Assembly (NCBI GenBank): GCA_947561585.1
Contig: CANNZV010000429.1
Span: 181,338 to 245,337, forward strand
DNA: 64,000 nt
Source of the DNA: Caprella mutica
Taxonomy: Eukaryota; Arthropoda; Malacostraca; Amphipoda; Caprellidae
Reading direction: 5' to 3'
The translations under genes and the position numbers were made by a program. Positions within the stretch are counted from its first letter, which is position 1; each line of letters opens with the position of its first letter. Below are positions 1-10,171 of the stretch, piece after piece. Below the pieces are notes generated by a model. It did no database searches, was not told the origin of the DNA, and saw nothing but the letters and a program-made list of their open reading frames with translations.

Positions 1-162
1 CCAGGGGTATCTCTATTCCTGCAATGAATGAACCAGACCTTATAGCCGCCAGAGAGACGTTGGTAAAGGCGCCTTCAATATTCAGGAACAGGATAAGGAC
101 TAACTGTTGTTGAACACTGCTTCTTCAAGCTTTTGAATAACGAAATGCAAGGCTGCATCAGT
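1..162 (-). pseudogene. non-LTR retrotransposon reverse-transcriptase relic
   Basis: Read on the minus strand, 162 down to about 105 encodes TDAALHFVIQKLEEAVFNN. After a one-base frame shift, the sequence to position 1 reads QLVLILFLNIEGAFTNVSL and onward. The F-L-x-I-E-G-A-F block matches the catalytic motif A region (F-x-D-I-x-x-A-F) of reverse transcriptases in arthropod Jockey/R1-like non-LTR elements, with N in place of the catalytic D. The T-x-x-A-L-H stretch upstream is also usual in this family. The frame shift and lost Asp show that it is dead. It continues beyond the window edge. Family recognition is from memory of the motif, not a search. Confidence 0.6.
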
Positions 163-1398
163 TAAGTGATTCCGACATCACGAATTCTTCAACTAAGTTA
201 CCTGGTCCAGTAGGAGTTTGAATCGTTAGACGTATACACAATTTCCTGGCTCGTTCCATCAGCTTCTTCAAACGGTTCTTTTGGCCTAAATTCAAGAACG
301 GTTATTCTGGCCTGAATCCTGAACCCATGGGAGCCAGGGTTAACTTTCAAATCCTCCGTGTGTCTTCAAAAGACAAACCGCCTTCCCGCGTCGCGATTCT
401 CATATGCCCTCTGACAGGTCACAACAGCTCCTCCTTTCATCCATCCACAAAGTGTTTCTCATACCACTTTGGTTCTTTTCGAGCTTCGTATGTCTACTTA
501 CTGAAGCGAGCATTCAGGAGGTAGCGAGCTCTTGGCTCCTGAAGCGAGTTTCTGGCACCATGTACGCTAATTCAAGGCCACGGTTCGACTTTAGACAACT
601 ATTGGAACAAAGTGCTGCATTGCCTTCGAAAGGTGCTCGAAGATCGACTACATACACTTTCTACGACTCAAAATACCGCTGCCACCGGTTCACCCAAAGT
701 TTCAGTATCGCCAAGGTGGGTGCAAACCTTGTCGCCCTCATTTAAGAGGTAGGCTGGAATCACGGTTATGCATGGGCTCGTCCATCGTTCTCCTCTAGTG
801 TTAGCATTTAAGTCGGAGACTATCCTAGGAGTTCATTCGTCCAGCCTGCTAGTTTCATGGATTTTTAATATCAGAGCCCTCACCCCCAATCAACCACCCA
901 TGGATTCTTTGTTTGAATCTTCCATATGGACCTACCCCTTCGATGAATTACACAAGCCGCTCCATCACGTCAAGATAATCCCTATTAGAGCGAGAAAAAG
1001 AGCTTAAACAGCTATGGTGAAAATTTGTGGACTGTTTCATGTAATAATTTATTCAACGTGTTCAAACTGAATAAAAAAGAAGTAACAACATCTAGTAGTA
1101 CTTGAAAATGTGTTTCAATTTATTCTGGAATCCTAATTCCTTTATTTTTCTCTATCGCCTTTTGTGAGTTAAATGGTGATTCTGTATCTATCATCCATAT
1201 GTAACAGAACTATTCTTTATTTATTATACAGCTCTGCATACAAGAACTATCTAATTCTTTTTTTTTAAATAGTACTGCTTGAGAATGATATACATGTGAT
1301 GTTGTTATTTTCTTTCTTATATTCTTTGGTCGAATAAATTAATTTTGCGTAAGCTTCGAAATCAAAATTTTGTCTCACGGACGTGCATATTTTTACAG
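163..1398. other. non-coding stretch upstream of gene 1 exon 5
   Basis: This is probably intron 4 of arrestin gene 1. Positions 163-1010 are less AT-rich than their surroundings and hold several open frames on the plus strand (such as 404-745 and 768-1007). None shows a recognisable domain, and they may be the non-coding side of the retrotransposon relic at 1-162. From 1010 to the splice acceptor at 1397-1398 the sequence is ordinary AT-rich intron. Confidence 0.4.
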
Positions 1399-3674
1399 GA
1401 AGTACAATACCATGCCAATAAGCGGTATGAGCGCCGTTCCAATGAAATATCGAGAATTGAGAGAGGTCCCATAAAGCCTGGAGAAAGTGATCACTATGAT
1501 GACGTACCACTGAAAATTGAGTCCGTACCACCTAACCTACGCAACTGCAAAATAATGAAACTGGAATACAAAATAACGGTAATAAATTGTCTTCTTTGCA
1601 TGTAAATAATTCACTTATTGAAAACCGAGTGCTACTTTTAATACCTTGATTAAAATGTAAATAAACTTATTCGTAAGCATCCATAATTGAATAATATTGA
1701 ACTCTTTGTTTTTTAAAAGCCTTAGCTACTTACTCAAGTACGCCATCTAGTGGCGAAATTGTACACCTCTGTGCGTCGTTTGCATTAATAATACTGTCAC
1801 CAAATGTGCACAACACCATCTAGCGGTAAAACTGACTATTTATCCATATACCCTAATTCATCAGCGGTTTCATTGTATTAAGCTGCATAAATTTAGGAAT
1901 GCATTCAAATAATGTATGTCTAATGACTATTAGTTAATAAAATGAACAGTGAAAAAAAGTTGCACTGGGTACTTTAGTCGAATTGTAATGGTTGGTTCCT
2001 CTGTCAAATTTATTTGAACAATAACGTCAATTTTATCTCCAGATAACAGTTAAGACTGGTATGTACCAACGTATTTCTGACAGCGCTATTCTTCACATTG
2101 GAACGGTACCTTTCATCCCTGAGGGCATTGAGAAAAATGTAAGTGAAAAAAAAATAGATATTATTTAGCTCCTAACTTATATAACAATGCTCTTATTTCT
2201 TATTTTATTTTCTTCAAGTCCTCCATTTACCCGACCATTGATTGCGAGAATCCAGGTTATGATGCTGATAAAAATCTACCACCTGGCTTTCAAGCGGTAT
2301 CTGGCAACCCTAAGCCGCCTCCTGGTTTTGTAGCGATACCTGAAAACTCTTTACCACCTTTTGCCTCTGTAGCGGTGCCTGGCAACCCTGTACAAAAAGC
2401 AGAAGCTATTTTAACGAACCCATATGGTTTGAAAGGTAAGAAAGTAGACCAAGTAATTGCAACCTACTCCGTTCCATTTAAAATTATTGATGCAATATTC
2501 CTGTGTTATTCATACGGGGATAAAAATGAAGTTTATAATCATCCCTAGAGCTGACGATTTACTTAATCTTGAAGATTTTTTCTTTGTATAGCTGTTATAC
2601 AACCGTATTTACTGCCGCAAGTTATTTAATATAGCGAAACTCTTCAGCGTTTGTCTCACGATTTCTCTCGTCACACCGATTTGGTGACAGGTGTGACGAG
2701 TAAAGGAATCACACAAGTGCTTAAGATGACAGCCAAAGAGGCACTGAGGCCTGGCCACTGACTGGCTGTTGAAATTTCAATCGAGTTAATTCATGGTAGA
2801 AAATGTATTAAATAACTTGTAACTTTTATGGTTCTCTAAAGGTTAATATTATAAATCACACGTGTTGTATAAGTCTATAACTTAATTTGTAATTTTCATA
2901 TAGAGTTGTGCATCTCAAAGTCGTGTGCTAAGAGTTGGTAGCTCACAGAGTAAATTCAATACAGGTTTATTGAGTGATTGCGAAGAAATAATGGGAACTG
3001 ACAAATTTAACGAACTGACTACAAGAAACAACCAGCTAGCTAAATAACGAGAAACACAAACAACGATGACGAAGTAATTGCTGGTCAACGAGCGATCATA
3101 ACATCTACCGGCTCACGAACAGCTTGAGCGACTATATACATATTTACAACACGAAATCTAATCATATCCCACAACTTTTTTATTTCGATACGCATTTCTA
3201 TGAAGTTTGCAGCAATAAATATGCTTGGAATCCAACTATCCAAAAATTGAATTAACAACCTACAAAAGTGAATAATCAGCTGGGTGGATGTGCATGAACC
3301 TCATTTTTATCCCCGTTCGAATAACAGGAATATTTTATTGATACTAATGTGAAATGGAACGAAGAAGGTTGCAATTTATAAAACTCTGTCTATCTACTTC
3401 ATCCTCTTCAACTTGGTATATTTGAAGTATTAGCTAGTTTATATATTTAGTAAATGTCCCATCTTTCTCGTACCTGGTATATATTATAGTAGTTATTCAG
3501 ATATACTAATATAGTTTGAGTAAAACAAAAACCCATAATATAATTTCTGTACGTTCTTCAGGTGCCCCAGCAGCCGTAGGATGTTACTTCTGTACCAGGA
3601 AAAGAAGGGAAAGAGTAGACACGAAATCCACACCTCCCAAGTACCTCTCTTACGACCGCATTCTCCAGAATTGA
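1399..3674 (+). CDS. alpha-arrestin-like protein, gene 1 (3' half: exons 5-8)
   Basis: Four exons are visible: 1399-1578, 2043-2138, 2219-2435 and 3562-3674 (TGA). Together they give 201 in-frame codons and a stop. Each is bounded by AG/GT and has the same phase as in the complete paralogues downstream. Exon 5 holds the arrestin C-domain core (KPGESDHYDDVPLKIESVPP, then NC-x-I-x-x-LEYKIT). Exon 6 has IGTVPFIPEG. Exon 7 is a Pro/Gly-rich linker. Exon 8 has CYFC, a basic run and PPKYLSYDRIL, which includes a PPxY WW-binding motif. Exons 1-4 lie off the window, so the protein start is unknown. Exons 5-8 resemble gene 4 most closely. Expected role: adaptor recruiting NEDD4-type ubiquitin ligases to membrane cargo. 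That role is inferred from the family and not shown here. Confidence 0.85.
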
Positions 3675-4650
3675 TATTGTTGTTCTTGAGTCACACTTGA
3701 CTGAAATAGAAGTTACTTCAGCCCATTATATGTATATCGCCATCTTGAATTTAAATCCTGACGAGAGAGAGAAAAACCCTCCTGCTCCCTCCTTGACCCC
3801 CCATTCTCCATGCAGCTATCACCTCCATTGGCACAACAGTGTTGGATTGGATTTAAGATAGTTACTTACAATCGCACATCAATGCAGTAATTTCTTAAAT
3901 AGTAATGTGCTGTTTTAACTTCCCTTATTCTATGGACTGTGATTTGAATATTCAATGTTACTTTTACAAATATTTATACCGGCAATATTGTTTTAGATCT
4001 AGGAATATGACCGCAATATACAGAATAAACGCTGTAGTGACAATAGAGATGTCTTGTGTTCGTGAGGTCATCACAGCCAAACATTAAAAAATGAGATTCA
4101 AGGTTAGAAAACCATTTGATATAGTTCATTAATAAATTTTTTGTGTAAAAAAAGAGCAATTAATTGAATTTCTAAGTTATTTGAGCTGGTAAGCTCCTAA
4201 ATTATGATTTAATGTTGTTCCACTCATGACGTCACGAATTTAAAAGTACTCCATTGCTGAACGCTTCCTGTGTAGACCATTTGTTGTCTATTTTGATATA
4301 TTCGCCTTAATGTGTTTGCAGTGGCTTACATTAGATATTTAGGTTGTAGTTTAGAAAATAGTACAGATAGCACTATTACGATAGTTACAATATATAGATT
4401 CTCTCATGTCTTTTATTGTGGAAAATAGGTTTTAGAATAATGAAACTCCTAGTTTAAGAGAATATTAGATTAGAAAATTAGAAACTTATAGTTAAAAGAG
4501 ATATTCTAAACAATGCATTTAAATTGAATAATTGTGTCTATTTTTCAATAGTACCTACACATTTTCGTATTCTGTAGCTAGTCATATTTTTAAGTATTGC
4601 TGATGTATTTTTAAACGTGAAAATTTTATATTTACAATTTCTCTTACATT
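3675..4650. other. AT-rich spacer, no gene seen
   Basis: This spacer follows the gene 1 stop codon. The short frames at 3905-4159 on both strands have no domain or splice context. Nothing else was recognised. Confidence 0.4.
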
Positions 4651-4654
4651 AATC

Positions 4655-5130
4655 TCAGTAGTGCCCCCAGGGGCTCTATCCTGATGCTGTCTGTGGTGAA
4701 TGGAAGAGAAGGGGGTGGCGTCCCTTGGGCCCCGAACTGTTGTTATTTGGATTATGAATTGTCTTTTTTCATTTTTACCATGTTTATCATTTTTTTTAAC
4801 GCTACTTGCAGTTTTAGAGGATAGCGCTAGGGTTATGCTCTTCAACTACGAGGTCTTAGAATTTTGTGTTAGGATAGGCTTCATTTACTATCACCTCTTC
4901 ATTTTCCTCTTCCATCCGTGAGTGCAGCCACCGGTGCTTGTGTCCCGTTTCGTCACATTCCTTGGTAAGTGACTGTATTCACGGAGTAGCTTTTCTTCAT
5001 CCATGAGCATTGTCACCGACGGTGGTAAGTGACTTTGTTCATGGAGCTACTTTTCTTTCTGACTACTTCTTCCAGTCCCTTGTATTTAATTTCGATATGG
5101 CCTTTGGTTCCGAAGCAGACGTTAAACCTA
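4655..5130 (+). repeat. dispersed repeat family R1, copy A
   Basis: Begins near CCCAGGGGCTCTATCCTGA and runs through 'TTTTAGAGGATAGCGCTAGG', a conserved block at 4920-4940 (GTGAGTGCAGCCACCGGTGC) and 'GTGACTTTGTTCATGGAGC' to a TTTAATTTC tail. The same ordered blocks recur at 21345-21840, 21945-22340, 56165-56365 and inverted at 23385-23645. The small open frames in it are not conserved between copies. Confidence 0.75.
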
Positions 5131-6345
5131 TACTAAATTAATTAATCTCTGTAGTGTCCCAGTATCGATACGAGTTCTTGTGTAGAATTCAAAGCTGGGA
5201 CCTTGGGTATCTAAATTTATTCATTCGATTCATTATCTGAAAATCTCATGAAAACGACATCACAATGCCTTCCTTATTTAGATGATGAATCGATATATGA
5301 TTAAATTAACATAAGAAACACAATCGTTAGATTATTTTCTCTCTGAAAACGATGTATAAATTCAGAAGTAAGAAGTAGGCTCAAGTAGCTATATATAACA
5401 GGCCATGAAACTATATGTTTAGCTACTCTAGAATTATGCCTGTAAAAGTTGTTAAGAATCTCGTATATTTTGAGTCGTCTGCTGTTGTGGTATAGAAAAT
5501 ATATGTTAACAATAGAGTGAATATTTTAATTGTTGTTTTGTAATAATTGCTCAAATTTGTAATGATTCATAGTTTTCTACCTCAGATAACAATTGTCAAG
5601 TAAAAACTAAATTGTTGTTGAGAAGATTTGAAAAACTTGTAGCCTGTAGGTAGGTTACCTATTTTTTGAAAATGATATGTAATATATATTGTTTCATAAT
5701 ATATTATATAAAACTGTATGTAATTTGTTTTTATGATTCTTTCTATAGTTATGTCTTTGATATTGTAGCAGTTTCTGACTATTTCGACTCAATAGGTCTG
5801 TTACAGCTCTAATTATTAGTCATTCTTGCACTTCATTTATAAAAGTATATACCTCTCTACAATTTAATTCATATAATTGGTAGGAAAAGTGATTTCTTCA
5901 ATGGAAGTAAGTGTTTACATTGATTGTAAATTAAACATTCTATTTAATTCATAAAATAATATTAAATTAGCTCAGGTATTTGTAATACTGAGTGTTATAA
6001 TATAAAATGGAGAGCCGTCAGATAACTTGGAACTCACCCAAGTTCCGTGCTTTATGTAATTTTGCAACCTTTGATAAGTCACTTCTGACTTGAAAAAGTC
6101 AAAAGGCCACTTCTCATTAAGTTGACGTAGCTACCAGGTGAGGAATATAAGGGTAATAATGCAGGCAAAGAGTAGGTTTAAACAACTAGATGGATTTGGG
6201 AATGTTTATATTGAAAGGGATTTAGTAACTGTGATTTGATAGAGAGGGAACGTATCTAAAACTTGAAAAAGTTGAAAGATGAGCGCCGTGAGCGGGGCAC
6301 CAGATAGTGTTAGAATAAGCCTCAGGCTTATATAAGGCGCGGGCG
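5131..6345. other. AT-rich spacer, no gene seen
   Basis: Low-complexity AT-rich DNA with no open frame of note and no recognised repeat. It ends where degenerate copies of the 20-bp minisatellite begin. Confidence 0.4.
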
Positions 6346-6391
6346 ACAGTCCGCCAAGTGTGTCCTGATGATCCTAAGTGTGTCCTGATGA

Positions 6392-6651
6392 CCAGTCTGC
6401 AGAATGCGTCTCCTCTCCCGCAGAGACTTTTATTTGAGAGAGAGCTACTCTTTGACTCTCAGCAGCAGATTCAGAATCTCCCGCAGCTAAATTAATGGTG
6501 ACATAGGAATTAATTCAAAATCTTCCGCAGCTAAATTAATGGTAACATAGGAATTAATTCAAGATCTCCCGCAGAGATCTCCAATTTCTAAAATTCAATC
6601 AAAAACTCCCGCAGAGAGTCTTGGAAAAATGTTCCATATTCTGCAGACTGG
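6392..6651. mobile_element. MITE, TIR CCAGTCTGCAGAA family, copy 1
   Basis: A 260-bp element starts CCAGTCTGCAGAATGCG and ends ATATTCTGCAGACTGG, inserted in the minisatellite. Its interior (CTCTCAGCAGCAGATTCAGA, CTCCCGCAG) reappears inverted at 58875-59114, so orientation is arbitrary. It is too short to encode a protein. Confidence 0.8.
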
Positions 6652-6847
6652 CCTGATGATCCTAAGTGTGTCCTGATGATCCTAAAAGTGTCCTGTCAGT
6701 CCTGATGATCCTAAGTGTGTCCTGATGAATGAGTGATAATCCTAAGTGTGTCCTGATGATCCTAAGTTCCTAACTTCCTAAGTGTGTCCTGATGAGTGAT
6801 GATCCTAAGTGTGTGTGTGTCCTGATGATCCTAAGTGTGTCATGATG

Positions 6848-6990
6848 CCAGACAGCAGGAACTGGTAAAGTGTTCTCCAAGAAATCCTCTATTTTGGCTT
6901 CTGTTCTCAGTAAATTACAAGTAAATATAGGAGGAAATTGAGGATTGTTCGCACAGAAAATGTTAAAATGTCCCATGTTCTGCAGACTGG
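6848..6990. mobile_element. MITE, CCAGTCTGCAGAA family, short copy 2
   Basis: A 143-bp copy with a decayed left end (CCAGACAGCAGGAACTGG) and a clean right end TTCTGCAGACTGG, flanked on both sides by 20-bp minisatellite units. Its interior 'AACTGGTAAAGTGTTC' matches the copy starting at 58318. Confidence 0.7.
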
Positions 6991-8649
6991 TCATGATGAT
7001 CCTAAGTGTGTCATGATGATCCTAAGTGTGTGTCTGTGTGTCATGATGATCCTAAGTGTGTCATGATGATCCTAAGTGTGTCATGATGATCCTATGTGTG
7101 TCATGATGATCCTAAGTGTGTCATGACGATCCTAAGTGTGTCATGACGATCCTAAGTGTGTCATGACGATCCTAAGTGTGTCATGATGATCCTAAGTGTG
7201 TCATGATGATCCTAAGTGTGTCATGATGATCCTAAGTGTGTCATGACGATCCTAAGTGTGTCATGACGATCCTAAGTGTGTCATGACGATCCTAAGTGTG
7301 TCATGACGATCCTAAGTGTGTCATGACGATCCTAAGTGTGTCATGACGATCCTAAGTGTGTCATGACGATCCTAAGTGTGTCCTGATGATCCTAAGTGTG
7401 TCCTGATGATCCTAAGTGTGTCCTGATGATCCTAAGTGTGTCCTGGTGATCCTAAGTGTGTCCTGATGATCCTAAGTGTGTCCTGATGATCCTAAGTGTG
7501 TCCTGTCAGTCCTGATGATCCTAAGTGTGTCCTGATGATCCTAAGTGTGTCCTGATGATCCTAAGTGTGTCCTGATGATCCTAAGTGTGTCCTGATGATC
7601 CTAAGTGTGTCCTGATGATCCTAAGTGTGTCCTGATGATCCTAAGTGTGTCCTGATGATCCTAAGTGTGTCCTGATGATCCTAAGTGTGTCCTGATGATC
7701 CTAAGTGTGTCCTGATGATCCTAAGTGTGTCCTGATGATCCTAAGTGTGTCCTGATGATCCTAAGTGTGTCATGATGATCCTAAGTGTGTCCTGATGATC
7801 CTAAGTGTGTCATGATGATCCTAAGTGTGTCATGATGATCCTAAGTGTGTCATGATGATCCTAAGTGTGTCATGATGATCCTAAGTGTGTCATGATGATC
7901 CTAAGTGTGTCATGATGATCCTAAGTGTGTCATGATGATCCTAAGTGTGTCATGATGATCCTAAGTGTATCATGATGATCCTAAGTGTGTCATGATGATC
8001 CTAAGTGTGTCATGATGATCCTAAGTGTGTCATGATGATCCTAAGTGTGTCATGATGATCCTAAGTGTGTCATGATGATCCTAAGTGTGTCATGATGATC
8101 CTAAGTGTGTCATGATGATCCTAAGTGTGTCATGATGATCCTAAGTGTGTCATGATGATCCTAAGTGTGTCATGATGATCCTAAGTGTGTCATGATGATC
8201 CTAAGTGTGTCATGATGATCCTAAGTGTGTCATGATGATCCTAAGTGTGTCATGATGATCCTAAGTGTGTCATGATGATCCTAAGTGTGTCATGATGATC
8301 CTAAGTGTGTCATGATGATCCTAAGTGTGTCATGATGATCCTAAGTGTGTCATGATGATCCTATGTGTGTCATGATGATCCTATGTGTGTCATGATGATC
8401 CTATGTGTGTCATGATGATCCTATGTGTGTCATGATGATCCTATGTGTGTCATGATGATCCTATGTGTGTCATGATGATCCTATGTGTGTCATGATGATC
8501 CTATGTGTGTCATGATGATCCTATGTGTGTCATGATGATCCTATGTGTGTCATGATGATCCTATGTGTGTCATGATGATCCTATGTGTGTCATGATGATC
8601 CTATGTGTGTCCATCAGGATGCACTTAGGATCATCAGGACACATTTTTT

Positions 8650-9005
8650 ATGAGACTGCCCAATGTTGTAGAAAAATAGGACTAATATAGTTCATTTATA
8701 AGTTATATTAAGGCCATAACATACAATTTAAACTTTGTTTTGTACAGCCTATTTACTATTTTTGGATTATGTAACATTACTTAGTTACAGTCTAAGAATT
8801 TTATATATTGGTTTAATCAAACTGTTGTAATTTGATGCTATAAATACATGCTTTTCTTTCTGATATTATTACCTTTTTCCTCTTTATGTAGGTTTGGCAA
8901 AAAATGGATGAAAATATTTATTACATATTCTATTTTTGACTTGAGGATATTCTTTCTTCATTTGATGCTTTCCGGGGGATTTTTCCGCCGGAGGATTTTT
9001 TCCTA
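8650..9005. mobile_element. partial copy of the 1-kb GGAAAAAATCCCCC-TIR element
   Basis: Closely parallels 48810-49160: the same TATAGTTCATTTATAAG, CATAACATACAATTTAAACT and TTGAGGATATTCTTTCTTC blocks in the same order, ending in the G/T-rich terminus GGGGGATTTTTCCGCCGGAG. The other terminus is missing here. Confidence 0.7.
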
Positions 9006-9011
9006 GACCTG

Positions 9012-9172
9012 TTAGAAATGCTACTCATGGAAAGGAGTTTAACTGCAATTGATTTTAACGGAGCCCTTCACACTTGTGTTAGTAAAATTGCATCATTTTT
9101 TTCTAACGCAAGTGTGAAGGGCTCCGTTAAAATCAATTGCAGCTAAACTTTTTGCCATGAGCAGTATTTCTA
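9012..9172. repeat. long near-perfect inverted repeat (fold-back)
   Basis: The left arm (about 9012-9085, AGAAATGCTACTCATGG ... CGGAGCCCTTCACACTTG) is mirrored by the right arm (about 9102-9172, CAAGTGTGAAGGGCTCCG ... GCCATGAGCAGTATTTCT). The loop is short and T-rich. About 70 bp per arm could form a hairpin. A fragment of its right flank (GGCGTTGAGAAATGCAAGTG) recurs at about 45232-45253, so this looks like a small fold-back transposon. Confidence 0.8.
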
Positions 9173-9175
9173 ACG

Positions 9176-10171
9176 CGGCGTTGAGAAATGCAAGTGTGAA
9201 AGGGGCCTTCTCCTGATGATGAATATAAATCTTTCTGTTCGAAAGCTTGAAATCTTAAAAAAAACTTCAACGCAGAGTTTAAATAATCTCTAATAATATG
9301 GATTTCCTGTTGAGTTTTAATCTTTTCAATTACATAAAAATGAATAGCAAAAAATTCACCGACTTTGCCAGAATATTGTTTTCAATGTTGAAAAATTCCA
9401 CCAACAAGTCGGTGGAATTTACCATGAAATACAGTCTGGCTTGATTCCAATGTTTATACTACACAATTTAATTTTTGATTGAGATGTTTAATTTGCAATA
9501 GAAAATAAAATTTATCATAGAAAACTAATAGTCTAATAATTATAATTTTATAGGGTAACTATTGTAAACTTTCAGTCTGATGTGTATAAATAAAAATGTT
9601 ATCCCAGTCTGTGTCCATATTTCAAAGTGTGGCCGGAAAGTCGCCAGTTTAGTGAGAAAATGGTCCAGGTCATCGGGTTGCCACATTTAAGATACTTTAA
9701 AGAAGAAATTTGACTTCCTAGTGAAGATCTTAAACTTGAAAATATCCTCATGCTTCATGTTTGATGCATGTGCATCTCATGAAAGTATTTTGTTATTTAC
9801 ATGTTTTTCAACTTATTTAATCCCTCAAAAGTTGCCAATATACTGGCAACTTTGTCCATAGCCACTTTGAAACATTGGTCTGTATTTCGTGGTAAATTCC
9901 ACCGACATATCGATGGAATGTCTCAACCAGTCTTGGAAATGTGTTCCACATTCTGCAGACTGGTGTTATATCTTGATCAAGTTCATTAGTTGTTGATGCG
10001 AGTATTCTTTATAAACATATAGCCTCCCTGAACTGAACATAAGAACTGATGTAAAAATACTCTTAATATCCATAATGGTTAATTAACTTAGCTTCGGTGC
10101 ATCTACGAACTGACTAAATTTTGTCCTCATTTATTTCAGACTGACAATTTCCTTGTATTTAATTCTCAGAA
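9176..10171. other. intergenic DNA upstream of gene 2
   Basis: AT-rich. It contains a small hairpin near 9388-9420 (AATTCCACC ... GGTGGAATT) and an isolated MITE terminus TTCTGCAGACTGG near 9950-9962. No coding sequence was recognised. The gene 2 promoter should lie here or in an upstream non-coding exon, but no TATA or initiator element can be called with confidence. Confidence 0.4.

Larger units (their letters stand above)
6346..8646 (+). repeat. 20-bp minisatellite array (CCTAAGTGTGTCATGATGAT)
   Basis: Scattered units begin near 6356, and an almost unbroken array of about 80 units runs from about 6982 to 8610. Variant units occur in blocks: catgatgat at the start, catgacgat (about 7125-7380), cctgatgat (about 7380-7790), catgatgat (about 7790-8350) and ctatgtgtg (about 8360-8610). 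A 10-bp GTCAGTCCTG interruption occurs near 6690 and 7505. The last copy (8611-8643) is inverted relative to the rest. Two MITEs interrupt the proximal part. Confidence 0.95.

Noticed and set aside
327..1007. Plus-strand frames in the first kilobase
   Set aside because: They have no domain, and the adjacent recognisable coding relic is on the opposite strand.
6346..8646. CRISPR-like or regulatory repeat array
   Set aside because: The units are directly adjacent without unique spacers, in a eukaryotic context: a plain minisatellite.
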